Origin: Bog-532 sp963828445
GTDB taxonomy: Bacteria > Actinomycetota > Actinomycetes > Streptosporangiales > Streptosporangiaceae
Reading direction: 5' to 3'
DNA: 64,000 bases
NCBI GenBank assembly: GCA_963828445.1
Contig: CAWHFP010000008.1
Span: 496,001 to 560,000 of the forward strand
Part shown: piece after piece, positions 33,558 to 42,095 of the stretch
How the letters are laid out: each line of letters begins with the position of its first letter
Numbering within the stretch: position 1 is the first letter of the stretch
Notes under the pieces: model-generated
Databases searched by the model: none
Seen by the model: only the letters and a program-made list of their open reading frames with translations
What the model was told of the DNA's origin: nothing
Made by a program: the position numbers and the translations under genes

Positions 33558-33710
33558 GCCGGCATCCTAGGGCAGCCGCCGGTCGGCTAGCAGGGGCCGG
33601 CCCGGGTGTCGCTCACGGTGAGCACGGGCCGCGATGATGTTGCCGTGGCCCCCGGGATGGATGGGGCCGCCGCCGGGGGGGTTTGCGCCATACCCCTGCG
33701 GACGCCGGGA

Positions 33711-34535
33711 CTAAATCATGATGACCAGCATGAACGCCATGGTGACGCCCATGGCGACCCGGCAGGCCTTGACCACCCCGGGCGTGAAGATGAGCGCGGC
33801 CACGCCATCGGGCGCGGTGACGGCGGATGCTGCGTCGCGGTCCGCCTCCGGCTGGGCCACGGTGGCCAGGCCACCGCCGGCCGTGGCGCCGCTCGCCGGG
33901 GGCGGCGGGACCGGGGCCGGGCCGGCGGTGGCGGTGGTCGTGGTCGTGGTCGTGGCACTGGCAGGGGCGGCAGGGGCAGTGGCAGGGGCAGCTGTGGCCA
34001 CGTTGTGGCGGAGCACGTGGAAGTAGCCGTCCGAGCCGGCCCACCGGTCCAGGTCACGCACGGTGTAAGCGGCCAGCAGCAGGATGAAGAGGAAGGCCAG
34101 GACCGGAAGGCGCAGGTTCCCCATCCCGCCCGTCCCGCCCATGCCAGCCATGCCGGCCATCCCGCTGCCCTTCGCGGGGGCGGCCAGGGCCAGGTACATG
34201 TACAGCATGGCCGCACTGTGCACCAGATGCGGTGCGTAATGGCCACCGGCCAGAGCGCCGAGACCGGCCCCCGGCGCACGCCGCCACGCCGACCAGGCGA
34301 ACCAGACGGTCATGACCGCGAAGATCACTTCCCAGGCGGCGTCGGGCAGCGTCTGCAGGCTCGCGACCAGCATCCCGGCCATCGCGATACCCATCAGCAA
34401 GTGGGAGGCGGTGATGTCGGCGTCCACGTGGGCCCACCGGGACGGGTAGCCCGCGACCAGCTGGACGGCGCTGATCGCCGCGACCAGCAGCATGACGGCC
34501 GCGAAGACGTCCAGCAGCCAGGCGGGGATGCTCAT
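33711..34535 (-). CDS. DUF5134 membrane protein with a Met-rich loop
   Basis: A 274-aa protein with about seven helices. It starts IPAWLLDVFAAVMLLVAAIS and includes HLLMGIAMAGMLVASLQ and YAPHLVHSAAMLYMYLA, with His residues in helices as in copper-handling membrane proteins. A loop of GMAGMAGMGGTGGMG (about 125-139) is unusually rich in Met, a soft Cu(I) ligand. A Thr/Ala/Pro-rich cytoplasmic or periplasmic stretch follows before the last helix. ATG at 34535 overlaps the stop of the upstream gene (ATGA). Copper transfer is an inference from composition and neighbours. Confidence 0.8.
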   Translation of the reverse strand: MSIPAWLLDVFAAVMLLVAAISAVQLVAGYPSRWAHVDADITASHLLMGIAMAGMLVASLQTLPDAAWEVIFAVMTVWFAWSAWRRAPGAGLGALAGGHYAPHLVHSAAMLYMYLALAAPAKGSGMAGMAGMGGTGGMGNLRLPVLAFLFILLLAAYTVRDLDRWAGSDGYFHVLRHNVATAAPATAPAAPASATTTTTTTATAGPAPVPPPPASGATAGGGLATVAQPEADRDAASAVTAPDGVAALIFTPGVVKACRVAMGVTMAFMLVIMI

Positions 34536-35545
34536 GCCGGGGTTCCTCCGGTCCGGTAGTCAGCCAGCGGCCGGGGAGCCACGGAAGCAGAGGGGGCCGT
34601 CGTGCGTAGCGGCCAATAGGCCAGGGCCAGCAGGGCCAGCAGCGGACCGGAGTTGGGGTCAGTGGCGCCACCCGCCATGATCTCCCCGAACGCCTGGCCG
34701 ACGACCCAGATGAACGCGGCCACCACGAGGGCCAGGATGAGAACCGCCCGGAAGACCGGGGCGGGCAGGAAGACGCCGACGGCGATGACGGCCAGCACCA
34801 CGGCCAGGACGACGGAGGCGGCCAGGCCCTCGTGGGCCAGCAGCGAAGCGGCGTTGCGCTCGATGGCGGCCAGCCAGCCCGGCTGGCCGTCGGCCATACC
34901 CGCGATCATGTCGTGCAGGTCCTGCGGGCCGCGGTTCTCTGGCGCCACCGCGAACCAGGCCAGGCTGCCCCACAGCACCAGCCACAGCGCCCGCGCGACC
35001 GGGGCGCCGACGGCCCGGGCCGCGGTGAAGCCGGGCTCGGTCCCGGACCGGTCGGCCGGCCACAGCAGCACCGCGGCCAGCGCGTAGAGGATGACCGCGC
35101 CCGGCGCGCCGTTGAGCGGGCTGGCCCCGCCGTTCAGCACGCCACCCAGTCCTTCGCCGAACCACCAGACCCCCAGCGACCAGGCGATCGAGGCGGCCAG
35201 CGCGACCCGGACGGTGGGCCGCCAGGCGATACCCAGCCCCAGCAGCAGCTGGATGGTGGCGAACACCGTGTTGAGCAGGACCAGGTGGTGCCCGACCAGG
35301 CGGGCATCCCAGGTGATCGGGTGGGCGATGACCCCGGGGTTGCCCGCGGCCGTGGCGCCGAGCATCTGGGCGAACGCCTTGGTGTACATGAAGGACTGGT
35401 ACTGCAGCACCCCGTCCAGCAGCCAGATGGCGGCCAGCCCCAGTTGCAGCAGCCGGCGCACATCCGGGGCGGCCCGGTCTTGTTCAGCTGCGCCGAGCCG
35501 GTCCCGCCATCCGGCCCGGCTCTCGGCTACCGCGACGTCGCTCAT
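34532..35545 (-). CDS. multi-TM protein, Sco-less paralog of the Sco-fusion membrane domain
   Basis: A 337-aa membrane protein with about eight helices. It shares landmarks with the N-terminal domains of the proteins at 26816 and 44611: LGLAAIWLLDGVLQYQSFM, then WSLGVWWFGEGLGGVLNGG, and GGATDPNSGPLLAL near the end. It has no thioredoxin domain. ATG at 35545 (MSDVAVAES) fits better than an upstream in-frame start. It is coupled to the DUF5134 gene, so the membrane domain seems to work next to copper-type partners either by fusion or by operon. Confidence 0.82.
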   Translation of the reverse strand: MSDVAVAESRAGWRDRLGAAEQDRAAPDVRRLLQLGLAAIWLLDGVLQYQSFMYTKAFAQMLGATAAGNPGVIAHPITWDARLVGHHLVLLNTVFATIQLLLGLGIAWRPTVRVALAASIAWSLGVWWFGEGLGGVLNGGASPLNGAPGAVILYALAAVLLWPADRSGTEPGFTAARAVGAPVARALWLVLWGSLAWFAVAPENRGPQDLHDMIAGMADGQPGWLAAIERNAASLLAHEGLAASVVLAVVLAVIAVGVFLPAPVFRAVLILALVVAAFIWVVGQAFGEIMAGGATDPNSGPLLALLALAYWPLRTTAPSASVAPRPLADYRTGGTPA

Positions 35546-35927
35546 CCTGGCCTTCCTGATTTGTGACGGCTGCCATCCGATTTGGGTCCGGCCGAAAGCC
35601 GGCTGCCCGCGCACAGCGGGAGGTCATTCCCAGCACGCGATCACCAATTTAGCTAAAACGGTAGATGGCCGTTAAAGGTCGCGCAATACGACTTGACGCA
35701 ACAGTACCCATATCTTTACCTGGCCAGAATATCCCCAGTTCAGAGCCTCGAAAGTCAGCTCATTCTCCAGATTTACGAATGCCCCATAAACCCCCGGCCG
35801 GTATTTTCGATAGGGGTCCGGGGTATCCGCCAAACCGTTGGGGGGTATTGGCAATATAGGCATCGGCCAATCAAGCGGTTGACGAGCGGTCAACGCTATG
35901 TGACGCTCAGTTCAGAATCGCCAGAGA
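35546..35927. other. 382-bp AT-richer intergenic region
   Basis: Divergent promoter region between the multi-TM gene (minus) and the small Cys-rich gene (plus). It is clearly lower in GC than its flanks. It holds a CCGGC-CGAAA-GCCGG hairpin near 35589, several GGGGTAT-like half sites between 35810 and 35850 that could suit CsoR-type binding, and the operator at 35874-35897. No gene is supported. Confidence 0.55.
35874..35897. promoter_or_regulatory. inverted-repeat operator before the small Cys-rich gene
   Basis: GTTGAC and GTCAAC are separated by 5 bp, flanked by AGC(G) and GCT, which extends the symmetry to 24 bp with one base mismatched in length. It ends 30 bp before the first ATG of the downstream gene. 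The cognate regulator is unknown. Confidence 0.45.
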
Positions 35928-36161
35928 ATGGAGCGGAAAATGGACGGACACATGACCCGGTTCGCGCTGCTGTGCGGGCAGTGCAGCTGCGGATGCCCCG
36001 AGCTGTTCGTCGATCATGACGCGGCGCCGGAGAAGGCCATCGTGATCACCGACGACTTCGGGCAGCGGGTGCAGATGAGCGCGGATCAGTTCGCGGTGCT
36101 CATCGAGGAGGCGCGGTCCGGCCGGCTGGACCAGGCCATGGCCGAGGCGGTCAGGGCTTGA
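35928..36161 (+). CDS. small Cys-rich protein, probable metal site
   Basis: A 77-aa protein with the motif CGQCSCGCPELFVD (residues about 17-30), four cysteines in a CxxCxCxC pattern, followed by IVITDDFGQRVQMSADQFAVL. A zinc, copper or Fe-S site is plausible. Similar short proteins occur in actinobacteria without a known role. ATGs at 35928, 35940 and 35952 are all possible; the conserved part begins after the last. Convergent with copZ, overlapping it by 11 bp. Confidence 0.65.
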   Translation: MERKMDGHMTRFALLCGQCSCGCPELFVDHDAAPEKAIVITDDFGQRVQMSADQFAVLIEEARSGRLDQAMAEAVRA

Positions 36162-36369
36162 TGAGGTAGCCGCCGGCCTCGTCGAGGGCCTCGGCCACCG
36201 CGGGCTCAGCCAGCGGCGCGGCGCTGGTCACGGTGACCTGCGAGATCCCGTCCGGGACCAGGTCGACGGTGACGCGGCTGACACCGTCCAGGCCACCGAG
36301 CTCGCTGGTCACCGCGTTGACGCAGTGCTCGCAGGTCATGCCGGTGACGGGGTAGGTCGTAGTCGCCAT
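36151..36369 (-). CDS. copZ: copper chaperone, heavy-metal-associated domain
   Basis: A 72-aa HMA-domain protein with the Cu(I)-binding motif GMTCEHCVNAV (Cys13 and Cys16) and the ferredoxin-like beta-alpha-beta fold. It would pass Cu(I) to the P-type ATPases nearby. ATG at 36369; a perfect palindrome at 36378-36398 directly precedes it. The divergent order and neighbouring csoR suggest copper-dependent expression. Confidence 0.93.
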   Translation of the reverse strand: MATTTYPVTGMTCEHCVNAVTSELGGLDGVSRVTVDLVPDGISQVTVTSAAPLAEPAVAEALDEAGGYLIKP

Positions 36370-36377
36370 GGGACGAG

Positions 36378-36398
36378 ACTACGACACTGCGTCGTAGT
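36378..36398. promoter_or_regulatory. palindromic operator upstream of copZ (BlaI/CopY-like)
   Basis: ACTACGAC and GTCGTAGT are perfect 8-bp arms around a 5-bp spacer, just upstream of the copZ ATG. The TACTAC/GTAGTA type of symmetry is that of BlaI/CopY-family operators rather than of CsoR. A related but imperfect site precedes the second Sco fusion at 44555. Confidence 0.65.
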
Positions 36399-36425
36399 GC
36401 GGGGCGGGCGGGCCGATCGCGCGCG

Positions 36426-36707
36426 TCAGGAGCGGACCAGGCGGGCGATGGCGTCGGAGGCCTCTTTGACCTTCTCGTTGGCGCTGTCGCCACCCTCGGC
36501 CACGGCTTCGGCGACACAGTGGCTGAGGTGCTCTTCGAGCAGGCCCAGGGCCACCGCCTGCAGGGCCTTGGTGGCCGCCGACACCTGGGTCAGGATGTCG
36601 ATGCAGTACTTGTCGTCCTCGATCATGCGCTGCAGGCCGCGGACCTGGCCTTCGATACGGCGCAGCCGCTTGAGGTAGTTGTCCTTGTCGTGGGTGTACC
36701 CGTGCAT
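36426..36707 (-). CDS. csoR: CsoR copper-sensing repressor
   Basis: A 93-aa all-helical DUF156 repressor. The Cu(I) ligands are present as Cys35 (KYCIDIL), His60 and Cys64 (EEHLSHC). The start YLKRLRRIEGQVRGLQRMI is the DNA-contacting helix. Cu(I) binding releases it from DNA and turns on copper efflux genes. It lies between copZ and the P-type ATPase on the same strand. Confidence 0.95.
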   Translation of the reverse strand: MHGYTHDKDNYLKRLRRIEGQVRGLQRMIEDDKYCIDILTQVSAATKALQAVALGLLEEHLSHCVAEAVAEGGDSANEKVKEASDAIARLVRS

Positions 36708-36746
36708 GCAGCCCCTCCGGCCTCGCAGGTCACCTTCAGTATGACG

Positions 36747-39091
36747 TCAGCCAGGGACAGTCCGGAACCTTCCCAGGCGGAGGCTGTTCCAGACCACGAA
36801 CACCGACGACAGGGTCATGGCCGCCGAGGCCACAATCGGGTTGAGGAGGCCCAGCGCGGCCAGGGGCAGGGCGGCCACGTTGTAGCCGAAGGCCCAGGCC
36901 AGGTTGTGCCGGATGGTCCGGAACGTGCCGCGGGCCAGCCGGATGGCGTCGGCGGCCACGGTCAGGTCGTCGCGGAGCAGGATCAGGTCGGCCGCGCTCA
37001 TGGCCACGTCGGTGCCGGAGCCGAGGGCCAGCCCGAGGGTGGCCGCGGCCAGCGCGGGGGCGTCGTTGACGCCGTCGCCGACCATGGCCACGGCGTGCCC
37101 GCCGGCCTGCAGGGCGGCGATGACCGCGGCCTTGTCGGACGGCAGCGTGCCCGCGATGACCTGCTCAACGCCGATCTGGGCGGCGACGGCGCGGGCGGTG
37201 GCTTCGTTGTCACCGGTGAGGAGGATCGGGTGCAGGCCGAGTTGGCGCAGGGCGGTCACGGCCGGGGCGGCCGACGGCTTCACGGTGTCGGTCACGGCCA
37301 GGGCGCCGCGGACCTCGCCGTCCCAGGCGACCAGGACCGTGGTGCAGCCGGACTGCTCCCAGACGCGGAGGGCATCGGCCAGGTGGGCGGGGACGGTCAG
37401 GCCGCGCTCGGTGAACAGGCGGGAGCGGCCGACAATGACGTCGTGGCCCTCGACGACGCCGCTGGCGCCCAGGCCGGGGAGGGCGCGGAAACGTTCGGCG
37501 GCCGGCCGGGGGCTGGGTCGCCAGTGGCTGAAGTGACTGAAGTGGCGCGTGTGCTTTCTGTGGCGGCGACGCTTCTTGTGGCGGCGGCGCCTCTTGTGGC
37601 GGCCGCGTCTTCTGTGGCGGCGGCGACGATGGCGGCGGCGACGGCGTGTTCGGACGCCTGCTCAACCGCGCCCGCCATCCGGAGGAGGTCGCGCTCGTCG
37701 ACGCCGCCGGCGGGCTGGACGTGGGCCAGGGTCAGCTGGCCGGTGGTGACGGTCCCGGTCTTGTCCAGGACCACGGTGTCGAGGCGGCGGGACGACTCCA
37801 GGGCCTGGTAGCCCTTGACGAAGATGCCGAGCTGGGCGCCCCGGCCGCAGGCCGCGACCAGGGCGGCCGGGGTGGCCAGGCCCAGCGCGCACGGGCAGGC
37901 GATGATCAGCACGGCCAGGGCGGCGCTGACCGCGTGACCGGCCGCCGCGCCGGCCAGCAGCCAGCCGGCCAGGGTCAGCGCCGCGCAGGCCAGCACGGCC
38001 GGGACGAACACCCCGCTGATCCGGTCGGCCAGCCGCTGGATGGCGGCCTTCTGGGCCTGGGCCTGCTCGACCAGGCGGACCAGCTGGGCCAGCTGGGTGT
38101 CGGCGCCGACGCGGCGGGCCCGGACGACCAGGCGGCCGGTCAGCACCACGGTGCCGCCGATCACCGCGTCGCCCGCGACGGTCTCGGCCGGCACCGACTC
38201 GCCGGTCATCGTGCTCCGGTCCACCGCGGTCTGCCCGAACAGGACCTCGCCGTCGGCGGCGATGGTCTCCCCCGGGCGCACCACGAACATGTCCCCCGGC
38301 GTGAGCTGGCCCACGGGAACGAAGCGTTCCGTTCCATCCGGGTCGAGCAGGCAGACGTCCTTGGCCCCGGAGGAGGCCAGCTCGCGCATGGCCGCGCCCG
38401 CGCTGCGCCGGGCCCGCGCCTCATACAGCCGTCCGGCCAGCAGGAACGTGGTGACGGTGGCCGCCACCTCCAGGTAGATGCCGCCGCCGGACCCGCGGGT
38501 CAGCTGGTGCAGCCCGCTCTGGCCGCCGGTCCGCCGGTCGAGCGCGAACATGGCCCACACCGACCAGCCGCAGGCCGCGGCGACCCCCAGCGACACCAGG
38601 GTGTCCATGGTCAGCGTGCCGTGCCGGAGGTTGGCCAGGGCGGCCCGGTGGAACGGCCAGGCCGACCACAGCGCCACCGGCGCCGCGCAGGCGACCAGGG
38701 CGTACTGCCAGCCGGGGAACCGCACCGACGGGATCAGCGACAGGGTCAGGGACAGGTCGGTCAGCGGGACGAAGAAGACCAGGGCCACGATCAGCCGGTG
38801 CCACAGGTAGGTGGCGTGCCGGGCCGCGTCGGTGTCGGCGTCCACGTCGGCGACGGGCCGGGCCGAGTAGCCGGCCGCGGCCACGGCCCCGGTCAGCGCT
38901 TCGACCGGGAGGCGGGCGGGCGCGGTGACCCGGGCGGTGCCGGTGGCGTAGTTGACCGCGGCGGTGACTCCGTCCAGCTTGCCGAGTTTCTTCTGCACGC
39001 GCACGGCACAGGCGGCGCAGGTCATACCCTGCACGGAGAGATCAATCTCCCGGCTGGTGGCGGTGGGGTGCGTGCGCAGGGTGACGGGCAC
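36747..39091 (-). CDS. copA: copper-transporting P1B-type ATPase 1 (frameshifted, with low-complexity insertion)
   Basis: Together about 780 codons in two frames. The 5' frame (39091 to about 37500) has the metal domain GMTCAACAVRV (Cys25, Cys28), TGES, the CPCALG membrane motif for Cu(I) and DKTGTVTTG with the phosphorylated Asp. The 3' frame supplies ERFRALPGLGASG, the nucleotide domain, TGDN and GDGVNDAPAL. The break is a one-base slip at about 37495-37512 in a GGCC-rich run. Just before it, an Ala/Thr-rich insert (nt 37505-37624) interrupts the nucleotide domain. If the slip is a sequencing error the pump exports Cu(I); otherwise the gene is broken. Confidence 0.85.
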
Positions 39092-39119
39092 GCGGCCATG
39101 ATAGGACGGTGACGATCCA

Positions 39120-39278
39120 GTGAGCCCGGCGGCGAAGCTTTGCGGCTTTCTGCTGCTGCTGGCCGTGGTGTTCGGGGGTGCCTACGCGGCCGGGGCCCGG
39201 ATCGGGCCGGTCGCTCCCGGCCGGGCGCCTTCGAGCCCGTCCAGCCCGGTCCCGGCCCACATGGGCGGGATGCCGTGA
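39120..39278 (+). CDS. 52-aa single-TM protein between the copper ATPases
   Basis: GTG at 39120, stop at 39276-39278. One membrane helix (LCGFLLLLAVVFGGAYAAGA) is followed by a Pro/Ser-rich tail ending PAHMGGMP, whose His and Met residues could touch Cu(I). Stop and position 17 bp before the second ATPase suggest translation with it. Very small membrane proteins at this spot are known next to actinobacterial copper ATPases. Their role is unclear. Confidence 0.6.
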   Translation: MSPAAKLCGFLLLLAVVFGGAYAAGARIGPVAPGRAPSSPSSPVPAHMGGMP

Positions 39279-39294
39279 GCGAGCGGGAAACACT

Positions 39295-41559
39295 GTGAGC
39301 GATGTCACGGCGGACCGGCTGCAGGCCGAGCTGGTCGTGACCGGGATGAGCTGCGGCGCCTGCGCGGCCCGGATCGAACGGCGGCTGAACAAGCTGGACG
39401 GGGTCGACGCCACCGTCAACTACGCCACCGGCCGGGCCTACTTCGCCTCCGTGGGCGGCCGCGAACCCGGCGAGCTGATCGGGGTCATCGAATCGGTCGG
39501 TTACGGCGCCGCCGCCCCCGACCCCGGCCCGGCGGACCCGGGTGCCCCCGACGCCGAAACCCGGGACCTGGGCCGGCGGCTGGCCGTGTGCGTGCCGCTG
39601 GCCCTGGCCGTGATCGTGCTGGCCATGGTGCCCGCGGCCCAGTTCACCGGCTGGCCCTGGGTCAGCCTGCTGCTGGCCGCGCCGGTCGCGGTCTGGGGCG
39701 CGTGGCCGCTGCACCGCACCGCCTGGGCCGGCCTGGGTCACGGCGCGGCCACCATGGACACGCTGGTCAGCATGGCGGTCGTGGTGTCGTTCGGCTGGTC
39801 GCTGTACGGCCTGCTGACCGGCGCCGACACCGCGTCGATGTCGATGGGGTTCGCCTTCACCTCGTTCCTGTCCGGGCAGCATCCGCTGTACTTCGACGTG
39901 GCCGCCGGGGTCCCGGCCGCGGTGCTGACCGGGCGCTACCTGGAGGCCCGGGCCCGCGCGCGGTCGGGGGCGGCGCTGACCGCGCTGGCCGGGATGGCGG
40001 CCAAGACCGTGGCCGTGCTGCGGGACGGTACCGAGCAGCGGGTGCCGGTGGAGACCCTGGCCGCCGATGAGCGGTTCGTGGTCCGGCCCGGGGAGAAGAT
40101 CGCCACCGACGGCGTGGTCACCGAGGGCCGCTCGGCGGTGGACGCCTCGCTGGTGACCGGGGAGGCCACCCCGGCCGAGGTCGGCCCGGGTGACGAAGTG
40201 ACCGGGGCCACCTTGAACATGAGCGGCCGGCTGGTGGTGCGGGCCACCCGGGTCGGCGGGGACACCCTGCTGGCCCAGATCACCCGGCTGGTCGGCGAGG
40301 CCCAGAGCACCAAGGCGTCGGCCCAGCGGCTGGCCGACCGGATCGCCGCGATCTTCGTCCCCTGCGTGATCACGCTGGCCGTGGTCACGCTGGGGTTCTG
40401 GCTGGGCGCCGGGGTGGGTGGCAGCGCCGCCGGGGGCGCCGCGGTCGCGGTGCTGGTGGTGGCCTGCCCGTGCGCGCTCGGCCTGGCCACCCCGATGGCC
40501 CTGCTGGCCGCGGTCGGCCGCGGCGCCGAACTGGGCATCCTGGTCAAGAGCGCCCGGGCCCTGGAGGCGGCCCGCTGGGTGCAGATGGTGGTCCTGGACA
40601 AGACCGGGACCGTGACCACCGGCAGCATGCGGCTGGTGGCGGTCACCACCGTGCCCGGGGTCGGGGAAGACGAAGCTCTCCGGCGGGCCGGGGCGGTCGA
40701 GGACAGCTCTGAGCACCCGATCGGGCTGGCCATCGCCCGCGAGGCCGCGGCCCGGCTGGGCGGGTTGCGCCCGGCCACCGGGTTCGAGTCCTGGCCGGGC
40801 TCGGGGGTGCGCGGCATCGTCGATGACCGGGTCGTCACCGTCGGCAGCCTCGATTTTTTTGATCGAAGGTCACGGCCGGTGTCCCCCGTCCTGCGCCAGG
40901 CCGTGGCGGACGCCGGGACCGAGGGCCAGACCGCGGTGCTGGCCGCCTGGGACAGCGGGGCTGACCGGGACGAGGCTCAGGCCGTGCTGGTGCTGGCGGA
41001 CACGTTGCGGCCGGGCGCGGCCGAGGCGGTGGCCCGGATCCAGCGGATGGGGATCCGGGTGGCCCTGCTGACCGGGGACAGCGAGCGGGCGGCCCAGGCG
41101 GTCGCGGCCCAGCTGCGGATCGCCCCCGAAAACGTGCTGGCCCGGGTCCGGCCCGAAGAGAAGGCCTCCGTCATCCGGGGCCTGCAGGGCGACGGACTGC
41201 AGGTGGCCATGGTCGGCGACGGGGTCAACGACGCGGCCGCGCTGGCCCAGGCCGACCTGGGCCTGGCCACCGGCACCGGTACCGACGCGGCCATCGGCGC
41301 GGCCGACCTGACCCTGGTCAGCAGCGACCCGCACGCCATCGCCGACGCGCTGGTGCTGGCCCGGGTGACGCTGTCGGTGATCCGGGCCAACCTGGCCTGG
41401 GCCTTCGGCTACAACGTGATCGCGATCCCGATGGCCGCGCTGGGTTTCCTGAACCCGCTCATCGCCGGGCTGGCCATGTCGGTCAGCTCGCTGGTGGTCA
41501 GCGGCAACAGCCTGCAGATCCGGCGGTTCCGGCCCAAGCGCCCGGCGGCGGACCGGTGA
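39295..41559 (+). CDS. copper-transporting P1B-type ATPase 2
   Basis: A 754-aa complete pump. Metal-binding domain GMSCGACAARIERR (Cys20, Cys23), eight helices, TGEAT actuator loop, CPCALGLATP, DKTGTVTTG, SEHP nucleotide motif, TGDS and GDGVNDAAAL. GTG at 39295 after GCGGGAAA is chosen because it gives a normal N-terminus. A run of seven T bases at about 40853 is odd in this GC-rich gene. Divergent from ATPase 1. One of the two may export Cu(I) for detoxification and the other supply copper to exported cuproproteins such as the oxidase (inference). It overlaps the next gene by 4 bp. Confidence 0.94.
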   Translation: MSDVTADRLQAELVVTGMSCGACAARIERRLNKLDGVDATVNYATGRAYFASVGGREPGELIGVIESVGYGAAAPDPGPADPGAPDAETRDLGRRLAVCVPLALAVIVLAMVPAAQFTGWPWVSLLLAAPVAVWGAWPLHRTAWAGLGHGAATMDTLVSMAVVVSFGWSLYGLLTGADTASMSMGFAFTSFLSGQHPLYFDVAAGVPAAVLTGRYLEARARARSGAALTALAGMAAKTVAVLRDGTEQRVPVETLAADERFVVRPGEKIATDGVVTEGRSAVDASLVTGEATPAEVGPGDEVTGATLNMSGRLVVRATRVGGDTLLAQITRLVGEAQSTKASAQRLADRIAAIFVPCVITLAVVTLGFWLGAGVGGSAAGGAAVAVLVVACPCALGLATPMALLAAVGRGAELGILVKSARALEAARWVQMVVLDKTGTVTTGSMRLVAVTTVPGVGEDEALRRAGAVEDSSEHPIGLAIAREAAARLGGLRPATGFESWPGSGVRGIVDDRVVTVGSLDFFDRRSRPVSPVLRQAVADAGTEGQTAVLAAWDSGADRDEAQAVLVLADTLRPGAAEAVARIQRMGIRVALLTGDSERAAQAVAAQLRIAPENVLARVRPEEKASVIRGLQGDGLQVAMVGDGVNDAAALAQADLGLATGTGTDAAIGAADLTLVSSDPHAIADALVLARVTLSVIRANLAWAFGYNVIAIPMAALGFLNPLIAGLAMSVSSLVVSGNSLQIRRFRPKRPAADR

Positions 41560-42095
41560 GCACGACCCTGACCCGGCCGGCCAGGGCGGCGGCGAGGTCG
41601 TCCTGGCTGAGCGACCTGGTGCGGGCGGCGGCGATCCCGGCCGGGTGCGCGGTGGTGCTGACCGGCCTGCTGGTGGCCTGGGTGGCCACCGGCGGGGCCG
41701 GGACCATCCACCGGGTCCGCCTGCAGGTCAGCCAGGCGGCCATCCCGGCCCGGGGCTACACCGCGTCCTCGGCCGCCGCGGTGCACTCGGCGGCCCTGTA
41801 CCTGACCATCCGCAACCTGACCGGGCAGCCCGACCAGCTGACCGCGGTGAGCAGCCCGGCCGCCGGGCGGATCGAGCTGACCGAACGCCAGGCGGTGGGC
41901 GGCCCGCGCACCGTGGTCCGCGAGCTGACCGTGCCCGCGCACGGCACGCTGCGGCTGACGCCGTTGGGCGACGACGTGATCCTGGAGAACCCGGTCCCCT
42001 ACGAGACCCGGGCCAGCGTGCCGCTGGTGCTGACGTTCCGGCACGCCGGGAAGCTGTCAGTCAGCGCGGCCGTGAGCGCCCCCGGCACCCCCTGA
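41556..42095 (+). CDS. PCuAC-like exported protein lacking the copper ligands
   Basis: A 179-aa protein with an N-terminal membrane anchor (AGCAVVLTGLLVAWVATGG) and a PCuAC cupredoxin-like domain: AALYLTIRNLTGQPDQLTAVSSPAAGRIEL, here cut to AALYLTIRNLTG and LTAVSSPAAG, then LTVPAHGTLRLTP. The usual His and Met ligands (HxnMx~21HxM) are not seen: the regions read ELTERQAVGG and GDDVILENP. It may bind copper otherwise or have another role. GTG overlaps the ATPase stop; its 3' end overlaps the convergent nickel transporter by 39 bp. Confidence 0.75.
   Translation: MSTTLTRPARAAARSSWLSDLVRAAAIPAGCAVVLTGLLVAWVATGGAGTIHRVRLQVSQAAIPARGYTASSAAAVHSAALYLTIRNLTGQPDQLTAVSSPAAGRIELTERQAVGGPRTVVRELTVPAHGTLRLTPLGDDVILENPVPYETRASVPLVLTFRHAGKLSVSAAVSAPGTP

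Noticed and set aside
35546..35927. Possible riboswitch in the AT-rich gap
   Set aside because: Only a small CCGGC/GCCGG hairpin and half sites were seen. No cobalamin, TPP, SAM or other conserved riboswitch core could be found.
37540..37660. Repeated GTGGCGGC units looking like a CRISPR or structured repeat
   Set aside because: Units are short, irregular and without spacers. They are low-complexity coding DNA in the ATPase insert.
40775..40800. GGTTCGAGTCC resembling a tRNA T-arm
   Set aside because: It lies within the conserved coding sequence of the copper ATPase and no acceptor, D or anticodon arms can be built around it.
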